Shown: positions 43,799 to 53,305, counted from the stretch's first letter. The stretch is 64,000 bases of DNA from Suilimivivens sp964402925 (GCA_964402925.1 CAYOED010000003.1:56037-120036); one strand, 5' to 3'. Notes: generated by a model not told the origin, from the letters alone. Translations and numbers: made by a program.

Positions 43799-44494
43799 CT
43801 ATTTAATGCCAGAAATTTTATCAAAGAACAGTGCAGGATGTTTCCCTGTCATTCCTGACTTTCTCCTGATTTCGTAAATATCTCCCACCTGCTCCGGTGA
43901 AAGCTCCCGGACGCCGCCCAGCATATGAGTCTGATAAAGGATTCTTGCATAAAACTCCACGGATTCCATCTTATGGTAAGCATTCATCAAAGAATCTCCA
44001 TAAGTCAGGGCTCCGTGGTTCGCCAGCAGCATGGCGTCATAATAAGGCAGAAATTCCGCAACCGCATCAGGCACTTCCCGGGTGGAAGGTGTTCCATATC
44101 TTGCCACCGGCACTTTGCCAAGGGTCAGAATTGCTTCTGACAGAACCGGTTTCTCTAACGGGATCCCTGCTGCCGCAAAGGTAGTTGCATAAGGCGGATG
44201 AGCATGGACCACAGCCTGCACATCGGGACGTTCCTTATAAACCCGAAGGTGCATCTTCATCTCAGAGGATGGCTTGAAATCTCCGTTTGCTTCAAGAAGT
44301 CTGCCTTCTGCATCTATTCTGCAGATATATTCCGGGGTCATAAATCCTTTACTCACTCCTGTAGGTGTGCATAGGAATTCGTTGTTATTTAATTTTACAG
44401 AAAAATTACCGTCATTGGCAGCCACCATTCCTCTTTCGTAGACTCTTCTTCCAATCTCACACATTTCCTGTCTGATTTCCTGCTCGTTTACCAT
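43799..44494 (-). CDS. fucA: Class II aldolase, L-fuculose-phosphate-aldolase-like
   Basis: 231 aa from ATG 44494 (GGAGG 8 nt upstream). Class II aldolase/adducin fold: ANDGNFSVKL for phosphate binding, TGVSKGFM, zinc ligands in VVHAHPPYATTFA and ANHGALTYG, and catalytic Glu in PSSEMKMHLRVY. Members cleave L-fuculose-1-phosphate, L-rhamnulose-phosphate or related substrates to DHAP and an aldehyde. There is no kinase or transporter gene beside it, so the exact substrate is uncertain and the symbol is tentative. Confidence 0.85.
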   Translation of the reverse strand: MVNEQEIRQEMCEIGRRVYERGMVAANDGNFSVKLNNNEFLCTPTGVSKGFMTPEYICRIDAEGRLLEANGDFKPSSEMKMHLRVYKERPDVQAVVHAHPPYATTFAAAGIPLEKPVLSEAILTLGKVPVARYGTPSTREVPDAVAEFLPYYDAMLLANHGALTYGDSLMNAYHKMESVEFYARILYQTHMLGGVRELSPEQVGDIYEIRRKSGMTGKHPALFFDKISGIK

Positions 44495-44540
44495 CTTGTT
44501 TCCTCCGTTATTCATCGCATTTTCTCATGTATACGCAGCA

Positions 44541-44581
44541 TTGCACACATATACGCTGTGCTGCCGCGCATATGTGTGCAA
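44541..44581. repeat. Perfect 12-bp inverted repeat between aldolase and ABC genes
   Basis: TTGCACACATAT and ATATGTGTGCAA flank a 17-nt loop. No T-run follows in either direction, so it may be an operator or RNA hairpin rather than a terminator. Confidence 0.6.
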
Positions 44582-44595
44582 TACACATGTTTATG

Positions 44596-45438
44596 TTACT
44601 CTAATTCCAGCTGCCTGCGAAGCAGGTATTCGCTCACAAAGTATAATCCTATGGCTACCGCCAGAGACACAGCTGCCATAACAAAATACATTGGTGTCAA
44701 AACCGGAAACGGTGATGATTCCATATACATACTGTCTATCCTTATTATCATCACAGGCATGATAATAAGGGTAGTGAGACACTGCATAGCAAAGTTAATT
44801 GCAAAATATGCGCCGACTGCTCCCAATATCCTGTGCTTTCGCACCATCTGCCCCAGATTGATAGAACCAACGACCATCATTGTTCCGCTGAATGCACTCG
44901 TCAGCACCAGGCACACGACGCTTGCGAAAAATAAATTGATTCCTTTTAATTCCGGAGTATACCAGATTTTTGCCATGACTCTTGGGAGTTCCGCAAATGT
45001 CTCCGCAAGTTTTCTGGCAAAAGTACTGTCCTTCGAAGCCAATGATAGGAATGTAACCTCTCCAAAAAGGATGATGCTGACAATCACTGCCAGACCGCCA
45101 ATCAGGCTCCATGCGCTCATGGTAATCACTTTATTAAGTAAAAGCTGACGGGCGCTGACCGGCAGGGTATGGGTCAGGTAGCCTTCATCTGTATACATAT
45201 TCTTGTAATATCGCACCGCAAAATAAATCGTAATACCGAGACCGGTAGCAATCATGGCAAAATAAAACAAAAGAATCATCATCATTCCTGAAAGAGGAAG
45301 TCCTATCCACTCACTGTCCCATATCGGCAGTGCAAAAGTAAGTCCCGCCAGTACTGCCGTAAGCATAAGAATACCAATCAAAAACGTGGGAACTTTCCAG
45401 ACAGCCTTCCATTCATGCTTTAACAACTTTCCTAACAT
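44596..45438 (-). CDS. ABC transporter permease
   Basis: 280 aa with about six hydrophobic segments (for example FLIGILMLTAVLAGLTFALPI, GMMMILLFYFAMIATGLGI, ALAVI-type stretches near 115-135 and two near the C-terminus). It overlaps the ATPase gene by 7 nt, and a GntR regulator starts the operon. This three-gene set (YtrA-type regulator, ATPase, permease) is common in Firmicutes and often responds to cell-wall-active compounds. Probably an exporter or membrane-stress system; substrate unknown. Confidence 0.85.
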   Translation of the reverse strand: MLGKLLKHEWKAVWKVPTFLIGILMLTAVLAGLTFALPIWDSEWIGLPLSGMMMILLFYFAMIATGLGITIYFAVRYYKNMYTDEGYLTHTLPVSARQLLLNKVITMSAWSLIGGLAVIVSIILFGEVTFLSLASKDSTFARKLAETFAELPRVMAKIWYTPELKGINLFFASVVCLVLTSAFSGTMMVVGSINLGQMVRKHRILGAVGAYFAINFAMQCLTTLIIMPVMIIRIDSMYMESSPFPVLTPMYFVMAAVSLAVAIGLYFVSEYLLRRQLELE

Positions 45439-46133
45439 GCAAACACCTCCCTGAAATAAGAATCCACAGATTTTCCTCTGCGCTCCCTGATATTCTCCAC
45501 CGTATCCTGCAAGACCACTCTTCCGTTACGGATAAAAACAACTTCGTCCAATACTTTTTCGATGTCAGAAATCAAGTGCGTTGAAATCAGGACGGTAGCG
45601 TTCTCATTATAGTTACTGATAATCGTCTTTAAAATATAATCTCTTGCTGCCGGATCCACTCCTGCAATAGGTTCATCCAGAATATAAAGCTGGGCATCTC
45701 TGCTCATGACCATGATAAGCTGTACTTTTTCTTTCGTTCCCTTGGAAAGCGTTTTCAGGCGGGCATTTTCATCAATGTTCAAATTTGCCAACATCTGTCT
45801 TGCTCTCTCCGGACGGAAATCCTTATAAAAGTCAGCAAAATATGCAATCAGTTCTTTTACCTTCATGCCGCCCTGAAAATAAGTTCTTTCAGGCAGATAA
45901 GAAACAACCGCTTTCGTCTCCGGCCCGGGTCTGCTTCCATTGACAAGTACTTCCCCTTCCGTCGCCACCAATAGTCCGCTGATCAACTTGATCAATGTAG
46001 TTTTTCCGCTTCCATTCGGTCCAAGAAGCCCAATAATTCTTCCCCTGGGTATGGTAAGGTTCATATGATCCAAGGCTAACTTTTGCTTTTCATAAACCTT
46101 GGTAAGATTGTTTATCTGTACTAATTCGTTCAT
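45432..46133 (-). CDS. ABC transporter ATP-binding protein
   Basis: 233 aa. Walker A GPNGSGKTTLIKL, Q-loop in VVSYLPERTYF (Q replaced), signature LSKGTKEKVQLIM and Walker B LYILDEPIAGVDP, then the H-loop STHLI. The variant signature LSKGxKEKV is typical of the YtrB-like group. It works with the following permease gene and overlaps the regulator gene by 4 nt. Confidence 0.92.
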   Translation of the reverse strand: MNELVQINNLTKVYEKQKLALDHMNLTIPRGRIIGLLGPNGSGKTTLIKLISGLLVATEGEVLVNGSRPGPETKAVVSYLPERTYFQGGMKVKELIAYFADFYKDFRPERARQMLANLNIDENARLKTLSKGTKEKVQLIMVMSRDAQLYILDEPIAGVDPAARDYILKTIISNYNENATVLISTHLISDIEKVLDEVVFIRNGRVVLQDTVENIRERRGKSVDSYFREVFAC

Positions 46134-46498
46134 GCCTCTCCCCCCTTAGTCCGCCTGATCAGTGTGATAATTTCCTCTTTTTGAAAACCTAATTTCAACA
46201 TTTTATCAATAAAATCATTTATCTGATCCCTTGCAATTTTATTCCGAGTCTCTTCAATCATTTTCATATCCTCCGTCACGACCCGCCCGCTTGTCCGCTG
46301 TGCCATCACCAGTCCATCTCTCTCCAATTCAACCAACGCTTTCTGCATTGTGTTGGGATTGACCCCAGCCTCTGCCGCAAGTTCCCTCACACTGGGAATC
46401 TTCGTTCCCGGTTTATATTGTCCGGTAATGACCCGAAGCTGTATCTCTTCCAGAATCTGAGTATAAATCGGACGGTCAGAATCTAAATTCCATGCCAT
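46130..46498 (-). CDS. GntR-family regulator, YtrA type
   Basis: 122 aa from ATG 46498, with AAAGGAGG 6 nt upstream. wHTH with PIYTQILEEIQLRVITGQYKPGTKIPSVRELAAEAGVNPNTMQKALVELERDGLV, then a short helical tail, as in YtrA-type regulators. First gene of the operon with the ABC transporter. It probably represses its own promoter at 46533-46561, where the sequence contains GTACTATTCCATTGATACAA-like half sites. Confidence 0.9.
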   Translation of the reverse strand: MAWNLDSDRPIYTQILEEIQLRVITGQYKPGTKIPSVRELAAEAGVNPNTMQKALVELERDGLVMAQRTSGRVVTEDMKMIEETRNKIARDQINDFIDKMLKLGFQKEEIITLIRRTKGGEA

Positions 46499-46532
46499 AT
46501 GCATCCTCCTTTCTTTGTACTATTCCATTGAT

Positions 46533-46561
46533 ACAATAATACACTGTGAGGATTTTGTCAA
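46533..46561 (-). promoter_or_regulatory. Sigma-A promoter of the GntR-ABC operon
   Basis: TTGACA (46561-46556), 17 nt, TATTGT (46538-46533). The -35 is consensus. The start region just downstream is likely the GntR operator. Confidence 0.7.
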
Positions 46562-46590
46562 GTCAATAAAAAAGATTTTTTCGCCAAATT

Positions 46591-47037
46591 CTATTTGCTA
46601 TATCCAATTGCGCTTAAAAAAGCCCCTATCATAATGCAGAAATCCCCTATATTAAAGATAACTTTCCTAAGTCCGAAGGGCAGATTAAAGCTGACATAAT
46701 CCACCACATATTTGCGCACCAACCGGTCATATGTATTGCTGTATGCCCCTCCCAGCAGTAGTGTAAGCCCCCATTTCAGGAGCCGCTTTCCTGCCATCCC
46801 AAGGGTCAGAATATAAAAAGCGGTAAGAACCGCCGTCAGCAGGACCGATACCGCCGTGATGAGTTTCGGTCTGTTCTGCCCTGTATTTAAAAATGCCCCG
46901 CGGTTATGATACTTTCTAATGAGCAGAAAACCACCGCATTTATTTTCCGTCTGTCCCTCTGTCTGGGATTCTTCTATCTTATTTTTCAATTTGAATTCCA
47001 AACCAAAAATTCCTAATATGACTGCCAGATATTGCAT
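46591..47037 (-). CDS. lspA: Signal peptidase II-like protein, divergent
   Basis: 148 aa from ATG 47037 (AAAGGAG upstream). LspA motifs are recognisable: NRGAFLNTGQ (NxGxAF region), GGAYSNTYDRLVRKYVVDYVSF (GNxxDRxxxGxVVDF) and FNIGDFCIMIGAF (FNxAD). The catalytic aspartates in YDRL and NIGD are kept. The front membrane segment is short and the first loop is rich in charged residues (FKLKNKIEESQTEGQTEN), so it may have an atypical role or be a second LspA. It would cleave prolipoprotein signal peptides at the membrane. Confidence 0.7.
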   Translation of the reverse strand: MQYLAVILGIFGLEFKLKNKIEESQTEGQTENKCGGFLLIRKYHNRGAFLNTGQNRPKLITAVSVLLTAVLTAFYILTLGMAGKRLLKWGLTLLLGGAYSNTYDRLVRKYVVDYVSFNLPFGLRKVIFNIGDFCIMIGAFLSAIGYSK

Positions 47038-47101
47038 GTACAGTCTCCTTTCCCATAGCACTTTGCTATTACCATTATACACCTTAAAGTTCTCTTTATG
47101 T

Positions 47102-47135
47102 AAAAAAAGACAGCCCGTCACCAGACTGCCTTTAA
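47102..47135 (-). terminator. Likely Rho-independent terminator after the subtilase gene
   Basis: In the minus direction AGGCAG pairs with CTGTCT (one G-U pair) around a 12-nt loop, followed by TTTTTTT. It sits 15 nt after the stop codon at 47150. Confidence 0.55.
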
Positions 47136-47149
47136 CTACTAATTAACGG

Positions 47150-48871
47150 TTATACTCCCGCCAGCACCTCAAAGGTTCCTGCGATATCCAGCTTGCCGTA
47201 ACCCGATTCTCTGTTTGGGTATTCCTCTCCCGCCGATCTTTCGGCTCCCCGGATCAGGTAGTTTTTCAATTCCCGGCTTTCCACTCTGGGACGGTTCGCT
47301 TCCACAACTGCCCATTGCAAAAACAGTGCCGATGCCCCGGCTGCTAATGCCACCGCCATGCTGGAACCGGTCCGTCGTCCAACGGCAGTACTGATATCGA
47401 CGCCGGGACTGCAGATATCCGGTTTAATCCGCCCTGTTCTGGTATAGCCTCTTCCCGACTCGGACCAGAAGCTTCCGTTTTTATCATTATAAGTGGTGGT
47501 TGTAATCACTTCCCTCACGTTGGAGGGTTCTGTCAAAGTCGTGTAAGGAGAAGGCCGCAGGAAATAAGTATCGCTCTGCAGAAATTCTGTCAGCGGAAGC
47601 CATATATGAAAAGTACTTCCGCTTCCATTCCCGCTGATAGTAACCTGTATCGTCCATACCCCCGGGGAAGGGGCAATGAACCTGAAAAAAATAAGTTCTT
47701 CACCTGATCCCGGTTCCACCAGAACATGATCGACCTGGATTTTGGTTCTGGTAAACACAAATTCAAATTCCCGGCTGTTCTGCTCTCTGAAATCCACTTT
47801 TGGAGTAGTTTCGCCTCCCGGTGTTCTGATGGCGATGGCATGTTGAGCCGGGACACATCCCCACAGTTCCGCCGTAAAACCTCTTGTACCTTCTTCCACT
47901 CTGACTTCCACATTGTCAGTGGTTTCCGAAAGCCCCTCTGTTGCTGTTCCTAAGTAGTGATGCGCACTATTACCTTCGTTTCCGCCGCACACCACAACCG
48001 CCCGGCTTCGCCTGGTGGCAATCTGGTTTAAATAATCCGCCATAATGGAAATCCCTTCGTGGTCTCCCATATTGGTTCCAAGCCCAAAGCAGATTACCAG
48101 AGGTCTTGTTAAGGAAATCGCATAGCTTTCCAGATAGCGGAGGGCTACCAGTATGTCGCTTTCCGCATAAGCAGGCGTATCGTCTGGTATCAGATAAAAT
48201 TCTCTCAAATGCTGTTTTGCCTGTTTCAGCTTCACCATGACAATATGCGCTTCCGGCGCCGCACCGGTAAAGGCAAGCCCGCTTCGCAGCACACTTCCTG
48301 CTGCCACACTGGCGATTGCAGTCCCATGACCGTTTTCATCATAGCTGGGAACTATTGCCCTTGGGTTCTCACTCTGCAAGGCCAAGTCAATCATCTCTTT
48401 TTTATATTCTGTACCGTATAATATGCCTGCCGGCGGTTCCCCCGTCTGTATGGTCTGATCCCATATCCCCAGAATACGGGTACTTCCGTCCGGATTACGG
48501 AAAACATCCTCATCATACCGGATACCTGTGTCCAAAAAGCCTATGACCACTCCCCTGCCTGTAAGGTTCAGCGCATCCCTCTGCACCTGAGTGATTCCGC
48601 TGCGGAGCAGTGCCGTAGGATCAAAGGTTTCCTGCGGTGTCTGCATCAAGCCATACAATTTCGGAATAACCGAATAAGTAAAATTACTCACGCTCATCGG
48701 CAGCGGTATATTCGCCCGATTCATATAGGTTACCCCTATCTCTCCGCTTATAGGCTGATAGACATAATCTCCCGCTCTCGCCCTTATATCTTCCGGCAGA
48801 ACATAATCCGTAATCAAATCATAGTAATCATTTGATAAAATCTTTTCCTGATCTGTCATTGAACGTCTCAT
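47150..48871 (-). CDS. S8 family (subtilisin-like) peptidase without signal peptide
   Basis: 573 aa. Catalytic triad: Asp114 (GFLDTGI), His182 (NGHGTAIASVAAGS) and Ser504 (GSSMAVALAAG), with the oxyanion Asn in VVCGGNEGNSAHH. There is no signal peptide; the N-terminal ~90 residues could be a prodomain. A large insert (~335-450) resembles the jelly-roll-like insertion of Clostridial subtilases related to the Csp germination proteases. All three catalytic residues are present, so it should be active. ATG 48871 has no strong ribosome site; ATG 48859 is possible. Confidence 0.88.
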   Translation of the reverse strand: MRRSMTDQEKILSNDYYDLITDYVLPEDIRARAGDYVYQPISGEIGVTYMNRANIPLPMSVSNFTYSVIPKLYGLMQTPQETFDPTALLRSGITQVQRDALNLTGRGVVIGFLDTGIRYDEDVFRNPDGSTRILGIWDQTIQTGEPPAGILYGTEYKKEMIDLALQSENPRAIVPSYDENGHGTAIASVAAGSVLRSGLAFTGAAPEAHIVMVKLKQAKQHLREFYLIPDDTPAYAESDILVALRYLESYAISLTRPLVICFGLGTNMGDHEGISIMADYLNQIATRRSRAVVVCGGNEGNSAHHYLGTATEGLSETTDNVEVRVEEGTRGFTAELWGCVPAQHAIAIRTPGGETTPKVDFREQNSREFEFVFTRTKIQVDHVLVEPGSGEELIFFRFIAPSPGVWTIQVTISGNGSGSTFHIWLPLTEFLQSDTYFLRPSPYTTLTEPSNVREVITTTTYNDKNGSFWSESGRGYTRTGRIKPDICSPGVDISTAVGRRTGSSMAVALAAGASALFLQWAVVEANRPRVESRELKNYLIRGAERSAGEEYPNRESGYGKLDIAGTFEVLAGV

Positions 48872-48916
48872 TGCCGTTTTTCTTAATATATGACAGCTCT
48901 CTATCCTTTTATGATT

Positions 48917-50452
48917 CTATCTCTCCGCCTTATCCTCTATCACCTTTAAGTGGTCCGGGTTTTCCCCGCTCACACTGCGGATATCGATCACCGGACCTCC
49001 AGTGCCTTCAATATATTCCCTGGTTATGATGACACGTCCGATATTGTCGTCTTTGGGAATCTCATACATGATGTCCAGCATGAACTCCTCGATGATCGCA
49101 CGAAGCGCCCTCGCCCCGGTATCTTTTTCCATTGCCTTTTCAGCAATAGCCTCCAGTGCGCCGTCATCAAATTCCAATTTTACCTCATCCAGCTCCAGAA
49201 GCTTTTGGTACTGCTTTAAAATTGCATTTTTGGGCTCTTTTAGAATCTTTACAAGCATAGGCTTATCCAGCGCAGCCAGTGTATAGATCACAGGCAGACG
49301 TCCTAAGAACTCCGGTATCATGCCGAATTTCTTTAAATCTTCCACTGTGACCTGGCTTAAAATATTCTTTTCTTTATCAAATTTATCCTTAAGTTCTGCA
49401 TTAAAGCCGATGGAAGTCTGTTTCTTTAATCTCTGCTTGATGATTTCCTCCAGATCCGGGAATGCGCCGCCGCAGATAAAGAGAATATTCCTGGTATTGA
49501 TCGTCGTAAGGGGCACCATGGCATTCTTACTGTTCGCGCCCACCGGCACTTCCACATCGGCTCCCTCTAAAAGGCGCAGCAGTCCCTGCTGAACGCTCTC
49601 GCCGCTGACATCTCTGCTGGTTGTGTTTTTCTTCTTGGCGATTTTATCTATTTCATCGATAAATATGATTCCTCTTTCCGCCTTTTCCGTGTCATTATCT
49701 GCAGCGGCAAGCAGTTTGGAGATGACGCTCTCAATGTCATCGCCGATGTACCCGGCTTCCGTCAGGGAAGTTGCATCAGCAATAGCAAGGGGTACGTCTA
49801 AAAGTCTGGCAAGAGTCTTTACCAGATAGGTCTTTCCGCACCCGGTAGGTCCAATCATCAGCATATTGGACTTTTCTATTTCTATATCATCCATGGTGCC
49901 GGTAGCAACTCTCTTATAGTGATTGTATACCGCTACAGAAATCACTTTCTTTGCATGTTCCTGACCAATGACGTAGTCGTCCAGCTGTGCCTTAATCTTA
50001 TGTGGAGGCGGAATATTCTTGATATCCAGGACAGGTTCCTCTCCTGTTTTGGGCTTTTTCTTCTTTACCCTCTGTTTATTTGGGATTCCTCCCTCACCCT
50101 GCAGATCTGTAATATTTACAAAACGGATATTCGGATATCCCTTACCGCTCATGTTTTTGTTGAGGTCATCCATAAAAGCAGGGTTATTCAGCATTCCCTG
50201 ATAATCAAACTGACTTACCGTATCCATCGTTTTGTGCATACAGTCGTTACATACCGTAATATTGTTGGGCAGCTTGAACATCTTCCCCGTCTTGCTTTCA
50301 GGACGGCGGCAGATAAAGCAGACATCCTCATATTCACTTTCCTTTTTATCTGTAGGCTCTGCCTTATGCTGATCCGCTTCTTTCTTCTGCCCGTCTATCT
50401 TATCCAGTTCCTCTTTATCTTCACCATGATCTCTTTCATCAAAATCTGACAT
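48917..50452 (-). CDS. clpX: ClpX-type AAA+ unfoldase, long variant
   Basis: 511 aa, about 90 longer than usual ClpX. The extra sequence is an acidic N-terminal ~42 residues and a linker of ~75 residues (85-160). Zinc-binding cysteines 45, 48, 68, 71 (CFIC...CNDC); Walker A GPTGCGKT at 201-208; pore loop EAGYIGDD; Walker B IIFIDEIDKI; IGF motif for ClpP docking in KQTSIGFNAE; C-terminal D2 helix bundle. It unfolds proteins for ClpP or alone. No clpP or trigger factor gene adjoins it, so it may be a second ClpX. The symbol denotes the family. Confidence 0.85.
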   Translation of the reverse strand: MSDFDERDHGEDKEELDKIDGQKKEADQHKAEPTDKKESEYEDVCFICRRPESKTGKMFKLPNNITVCNDCMHKTMDTVSQFDYQGMLNNPAFMDDLNKNMSGKGYPNIRFVNITDLQGEGGIPNKQRVKKKKPKTGEEPVLDIKNIPPPHKIKAQLDDYVIGQEHAKKVISVAVYNHYKRVATGTMDDIEIEKSNMLMIGPTGCGKTYLVKTLARLLDVPLAIADATSLTEAGYIGDDIESVISKLLAAADNDTEKAERGIIFIDEIDKIAKKKNTTSRDVSGESVQQGLLRLLEGADVEVPVGANSKNAMVPLTTINTRNILFICGGAFPDLEEIIKQRLKKQTSIGFNAELKDKFDKEKNILSQVTVEDLKKFGMIPEFLGRLPVIYTLAALDKPMLVKILKEPKNAILKQYQKLLELDEVKLEFDDGALEAIAEKAMEKDTGARALRAIIEEFMLDIMYEIPKDDNIGRVIITREYIEGTGGPVIDIRSVSGENPDHLKVIEDKAER

Positions 50453-50522
50453 ATTTCTCTCCCTTGATTCATTTTTCGTAACTGTTCAATACCCTCACAG
50501 CTATCATTTTTTTGAATTGTTG

Positions 50523-51854
50523 TTATACAATTCTTCTCACCGACAAGATTTCTTTATATGTGGCATGGGTAATCTTGATTCCCGATTTCTGCGTACTGGC
50601 ATGTACAATCTGACCATTGCCGATGTAAATCCCTACATGACCTGCATAGCACATGATATCGCCGGGCTGGGCTTCTGAATAAGAAACCCCTGTTCCGGTG
50701 CTTCTAAGAGAATAAGAGGTTCTTGGTACATTATACCCAAAGTCCTTATATACTCTCCATACAAACCCTGAACAATCTGCTCCTTCCGTCAGACTGGTAC
50801 CTCCCGGTACATAGGGATTTCCAATAAACTGGCAGGCATAATTGGCAATCTGCTGTCCCTTGCTTCCTGTTCCGGAATAACTGGAAGCAGATGCATAATT
50901 TCCTCCCGAAGAGCTGCTACCAGAGGATGATCCGGAAGATGAGCCAGAAGATGATCCGGAGGAACTGTTTGAAGAACTCTGCGCTGCTTCATTCTGCAAG
51001 GCAAGCTCCTGCGCTCTTCTTGCTTCCTCTTCCGCCTGTTTTGCCGCTTCAATTTCAGACTGCTTCTTTGACGCTTCCTGCTCAAGCCTTTTGATTTCAT
51101 CATTCTGCTTCTTAATATTTGCTTTGTATACTGCTGCCTCCTGTTTCGCCTGTGCCAGTTGGACCTCGTAATTATCATAGGCCTCCTGCTTCTCTGCCAG
51201 AATAATCTCCAGACTTTCCTGTTCCTCTTTCAACTCATGTTCCTGCGCTTCCAACTCAGCCATTTCTTCCTCAAGCTTCTCTTTGAGCGCCTCCACCGCT
51301 TCCCTCGCCGCCTGATAATCTAGGAGCAGCTTTCGATCATACTCATAAAGTTTCTCCACATACTCTACCTTATTCACCATATCACTGAAATTCTGGCTTT
51401 CAAGCAGAATCTGTAAATAAGTAGAATCTCCCTTCTCATACATGAATTTGATCCGCAGCTTCATCGACTCATACTGATCCTGCTCTATAGCTACGGCTGC
51501 TTCAAGTTCCTTAGTGGTTTCTTCTATCTGGTCTTCCTTTTCCTCAATATCTTCTTCAATCAATTCAATACTGGCAAGGGTCTCCACAAGGGCGGCATCA
51601 ATCTCATCAATTTCTTCCGCCACTTCATCCACGTCGGACTGGATTGAATTTACTTTTCCGGAAGCCTCGTTATATCTCTGCTGTTCTTCTCTTTTCTTTT
51701 CATCTGCTTCTTTTTTCTGCTCTTCCAATTCCTGCTTCTGTTTTTCTAAATCGGAAATAGTGGTAGCCCTCACCGGTTCTACCACTAAAAACATCATTAT
51801 GCATGACAAAATAACTGTCCGGAATCTGATTCCATTTTTACTCTTCTTATGCAT
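50523..51854 (-). CDS. Secreted NlpC/P60 peptidoglycan hydrolase with coiled-coil, PcsB/CwlO-like
   Basis: 443 aa. Signal peptide-like N-terminus (FRTVILSCIMMFLVVEPVRA); residues 30-290 form long coiled coils; a Ser/Gly-rich linker (SSSNSSSGSSSGSSSG...) precedes the catalytic NlpC/P60 domain from ~330, with Cys361 (GADCSGF), His406 (GHVGIY) and His418. This matches CwlO/PcsB-type D,L-endopeptidases, which need FtsEX-like activation. It acts outside the membrane in cell-wall remodelling. It lies between the clpX variant and a secreted foldase on the same strand, but intergenic gaps suggest separate units. Confidence 0.93.
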   Translation of the reverse strand: MHKKSKNGIRFRTVILSCIMMFLVVEPVRATTISDLEKQKQELEEQKKEADEKKREEQQRYNEASGKVNSIQSDVDEVAEEIDEIDAALVETLASIELIEEDIEEKEDQIEETTKELEAAVAIEQDQYESMKLRIKFMYEKGDSTYLQILLESQNFSDMVNKVEYVEKLYEYDRKLLLDYQAAREAVEALKEKLEEEMAELEAQEHELKEEQESLEIILAEKQEAYDNYEVQLAQAKQEAAVYKANIKKQNDEIKRLEQEASKKQSEIEAAKQAEEEARRAQELALQNEAAQSSSNSSSGSSSGSSSGSSSGSSSSGGNYASASSYSGTGSKGQQIANYACQFIGNPYVPGGTSLTEGADCSGFVWRVYKDFGYNVPRTSYSLRSTGTGVSYSEAQPGDIMCYAGHVGIYIGNGQIVHASTQKSGIKITHATYKEILSVRRIV

Positions 51855-51920
51855 CTTCTTGATTTACACCTGTAACCTGTAGCTTAAGTTCCGATGCGCC
51901 GTACGAACTGCGGCATCCTG

Positions 51921-53090
51921 TCAATCTAGTACCGGGTCCTTTGCGACAGCATTGTCCGCCAAAAATTCAATCACTTTCTGAACCAGCAGATACTCCCTGT
52001 AAGCTTCTACATCCATTTCTTCTTTATATTCTTCTACATCTTCATATCCAAACTGCGCCGCCTCATCTGCCAGAATCTGCTCCAGTTCTTCATCCGTTAC
52101 GCTAATGTCTTCTGCTTCGGCAATGGCTCCTATCATAAGATACCGCAATGCCATCATTTCTGCCTCTTCTAAGAGCACATCCTCGTACGTATCAGCCGTG
52201 CCGCCATATACGGCAGCCACATATTCTCCGGTACTCATTCCATACATCTGAGCATACGAAGATGCCGAATCAATCAACATTTCATTCATACGCCTCGTCA
52301 TACCGTCAGGTGCTGCCCCAAAGGTGGTGTTCTCCTCCACAATCGCGACAACTGCGCTGGTCTTTTCTTCCTCAAAGGCCGCCTGTGCCTGTTCCGCCAA
52401 TCCATCATGGATAAACCTTCTATAGTCTTCAGCCGTAGTACAGTCTTCCATTTCAAGGCTCTTTACAAATTCATCCGTCAGTTCAGGAATAATCTGTTCA
52501 CTAATGCTGTTCAACGTAAATGTGAAAACCACGTCTTTGCCCGCTAAATCCGGATTATTGTCATAAGGGTCAGGGAATTTCATATCAACATCTCTCGTTT
52601 CTCCGATTTCCATGCCGATTATTCCATCCTCAAAACCGTCAATAAATCCTCCTGCCCCGATTGTCAGGTCAAATCCCTGGGCGCTGCCGCCCTCAAATGC
52701 CACGCCGTCCAATTTCCCTTCAAAATCAATGTTGACAATATCTCCCCTCTGGGCACTGCGGTCTGTCACAGGTACAGATTCTGCATGAGTGGATAAAACA
52801 TACTCCAGATACTCGTCCACAGACTCCTCTGTTACCTTCGGCGCTTCAATTTCTACTTCTACTCCTTTGTACTGCCCAAGGGTCACATAATCCCCCGCAT
52901 TAAAGTCTGTAAGGTATGCCAGGTCATCCGTATTTGTCTCCCCATCATTTACATTTTCGTCAGTCGAGGCCGCATCCTGCTCCTGCCCGCTTTCGCTCTG
53001 ATCCGGTTCGATTGTCTCACTATTTCCGCACCCTGCCATCATTCCCGTGATCACAATAGTTGTTATTATTGCTAAAATTTTTTTCTTCAT
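51921..53090 (-). CDS. Lipoprotein with FKBP PPIase and trigger-factor-like C-terminal domain
   Basis: 389 aa from ATG 53090. The signal peptide ends in a lipobox GMMAGC, with a Glu/Ser/Asp-rich spacer to ~60. Residues ~70-200 form the FKBP-type domain (GDIVNIDFEGKLDGVAFEGGSAQGFDLTIGAGGFIDGFEDGIIGME), and the remainder (ELTDEFVKSLEMEDCTTAEDYRRFI...) matches the trigger factor C-terminal arms. The ribosome-binding N-terminal domain of trigger factor is absent, replaced by the lipoprotein signal. It is therefore probably an extracytoplasmic peptidyl-prolyl isomerase/chaperone. Confidence 0.9.
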   Translation of the reverse strand: MKKKILAIITTIVITGMMAGCGNSETIEPDQSESGQEQDAASTDENVNDGETNTDDLAYLTDFNAGDYVTLGQYKGVEVEIEAPKVTEESVDEYLEYVLSTHAESVPVTDRSAQRGDIVNIDFEGKLDGVAFEGGSAQGFDLTIGAGGFIDGFEDGIIGMEIGETRDVDMKFPDPYDNNPDLAGKDVVFTFTLNSISEQIIPELTDEFVKSLEMEDCTTAEDYRRFIHDGLAEQAQAAFEEEKTSAVVAIVEENTTFGAAPDGMTRRMNEMLIDSASSYAQMYGMSTGEYVAAVYGGTADTYEDVLLEEAEMMALRYLMIGAIAEAEDISVTDEELEQILADEAAQFGYEDVEEYKEEMDVEAYREYLLVQKVIEFLADNAVAKDPVLD

Positions 53091-53176
53091 AGCACTTATC
53101 AATCTCCTTTTGTATTCCCTTAGTCCAACCGGAGCCGCTTCAAGGTCACACGCGGACGTTTGGTGGGTACTCTACT

Positions 53177-53205
53177 TTTATACCATAAAATGGCGGCAAG
53201 TGAAA
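53177..53205 (-). promoter_or_regulatory. Promoter of the lipoprotein foldase gene
   Basis: TTTCAC (53205-53200), 17 nt, TATAAA (53182-53177). Reasonable -10, modest -35. Confidence 0.5.
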
Positions 53206-53276
53206 GTACTTAAGTATCAAATCTAACTCTAATTTGTAATTATACACCAATCCTCTTTTAAGTTCAATGAAACCAC

Positions 53277-53305
53277 TTGCCTATTTTCCCTAAAAATGAT
53301 AAAAT
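53277..53305 (+). promoter_or_regulatory. Promoter of the plus-strand membrane protein gene
   Basis: TTGCCT (53277-53282), 17 nt, TAAAAT (53300-53305), 57 nt before the GTG start at 53362. Confidence 0.6.
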
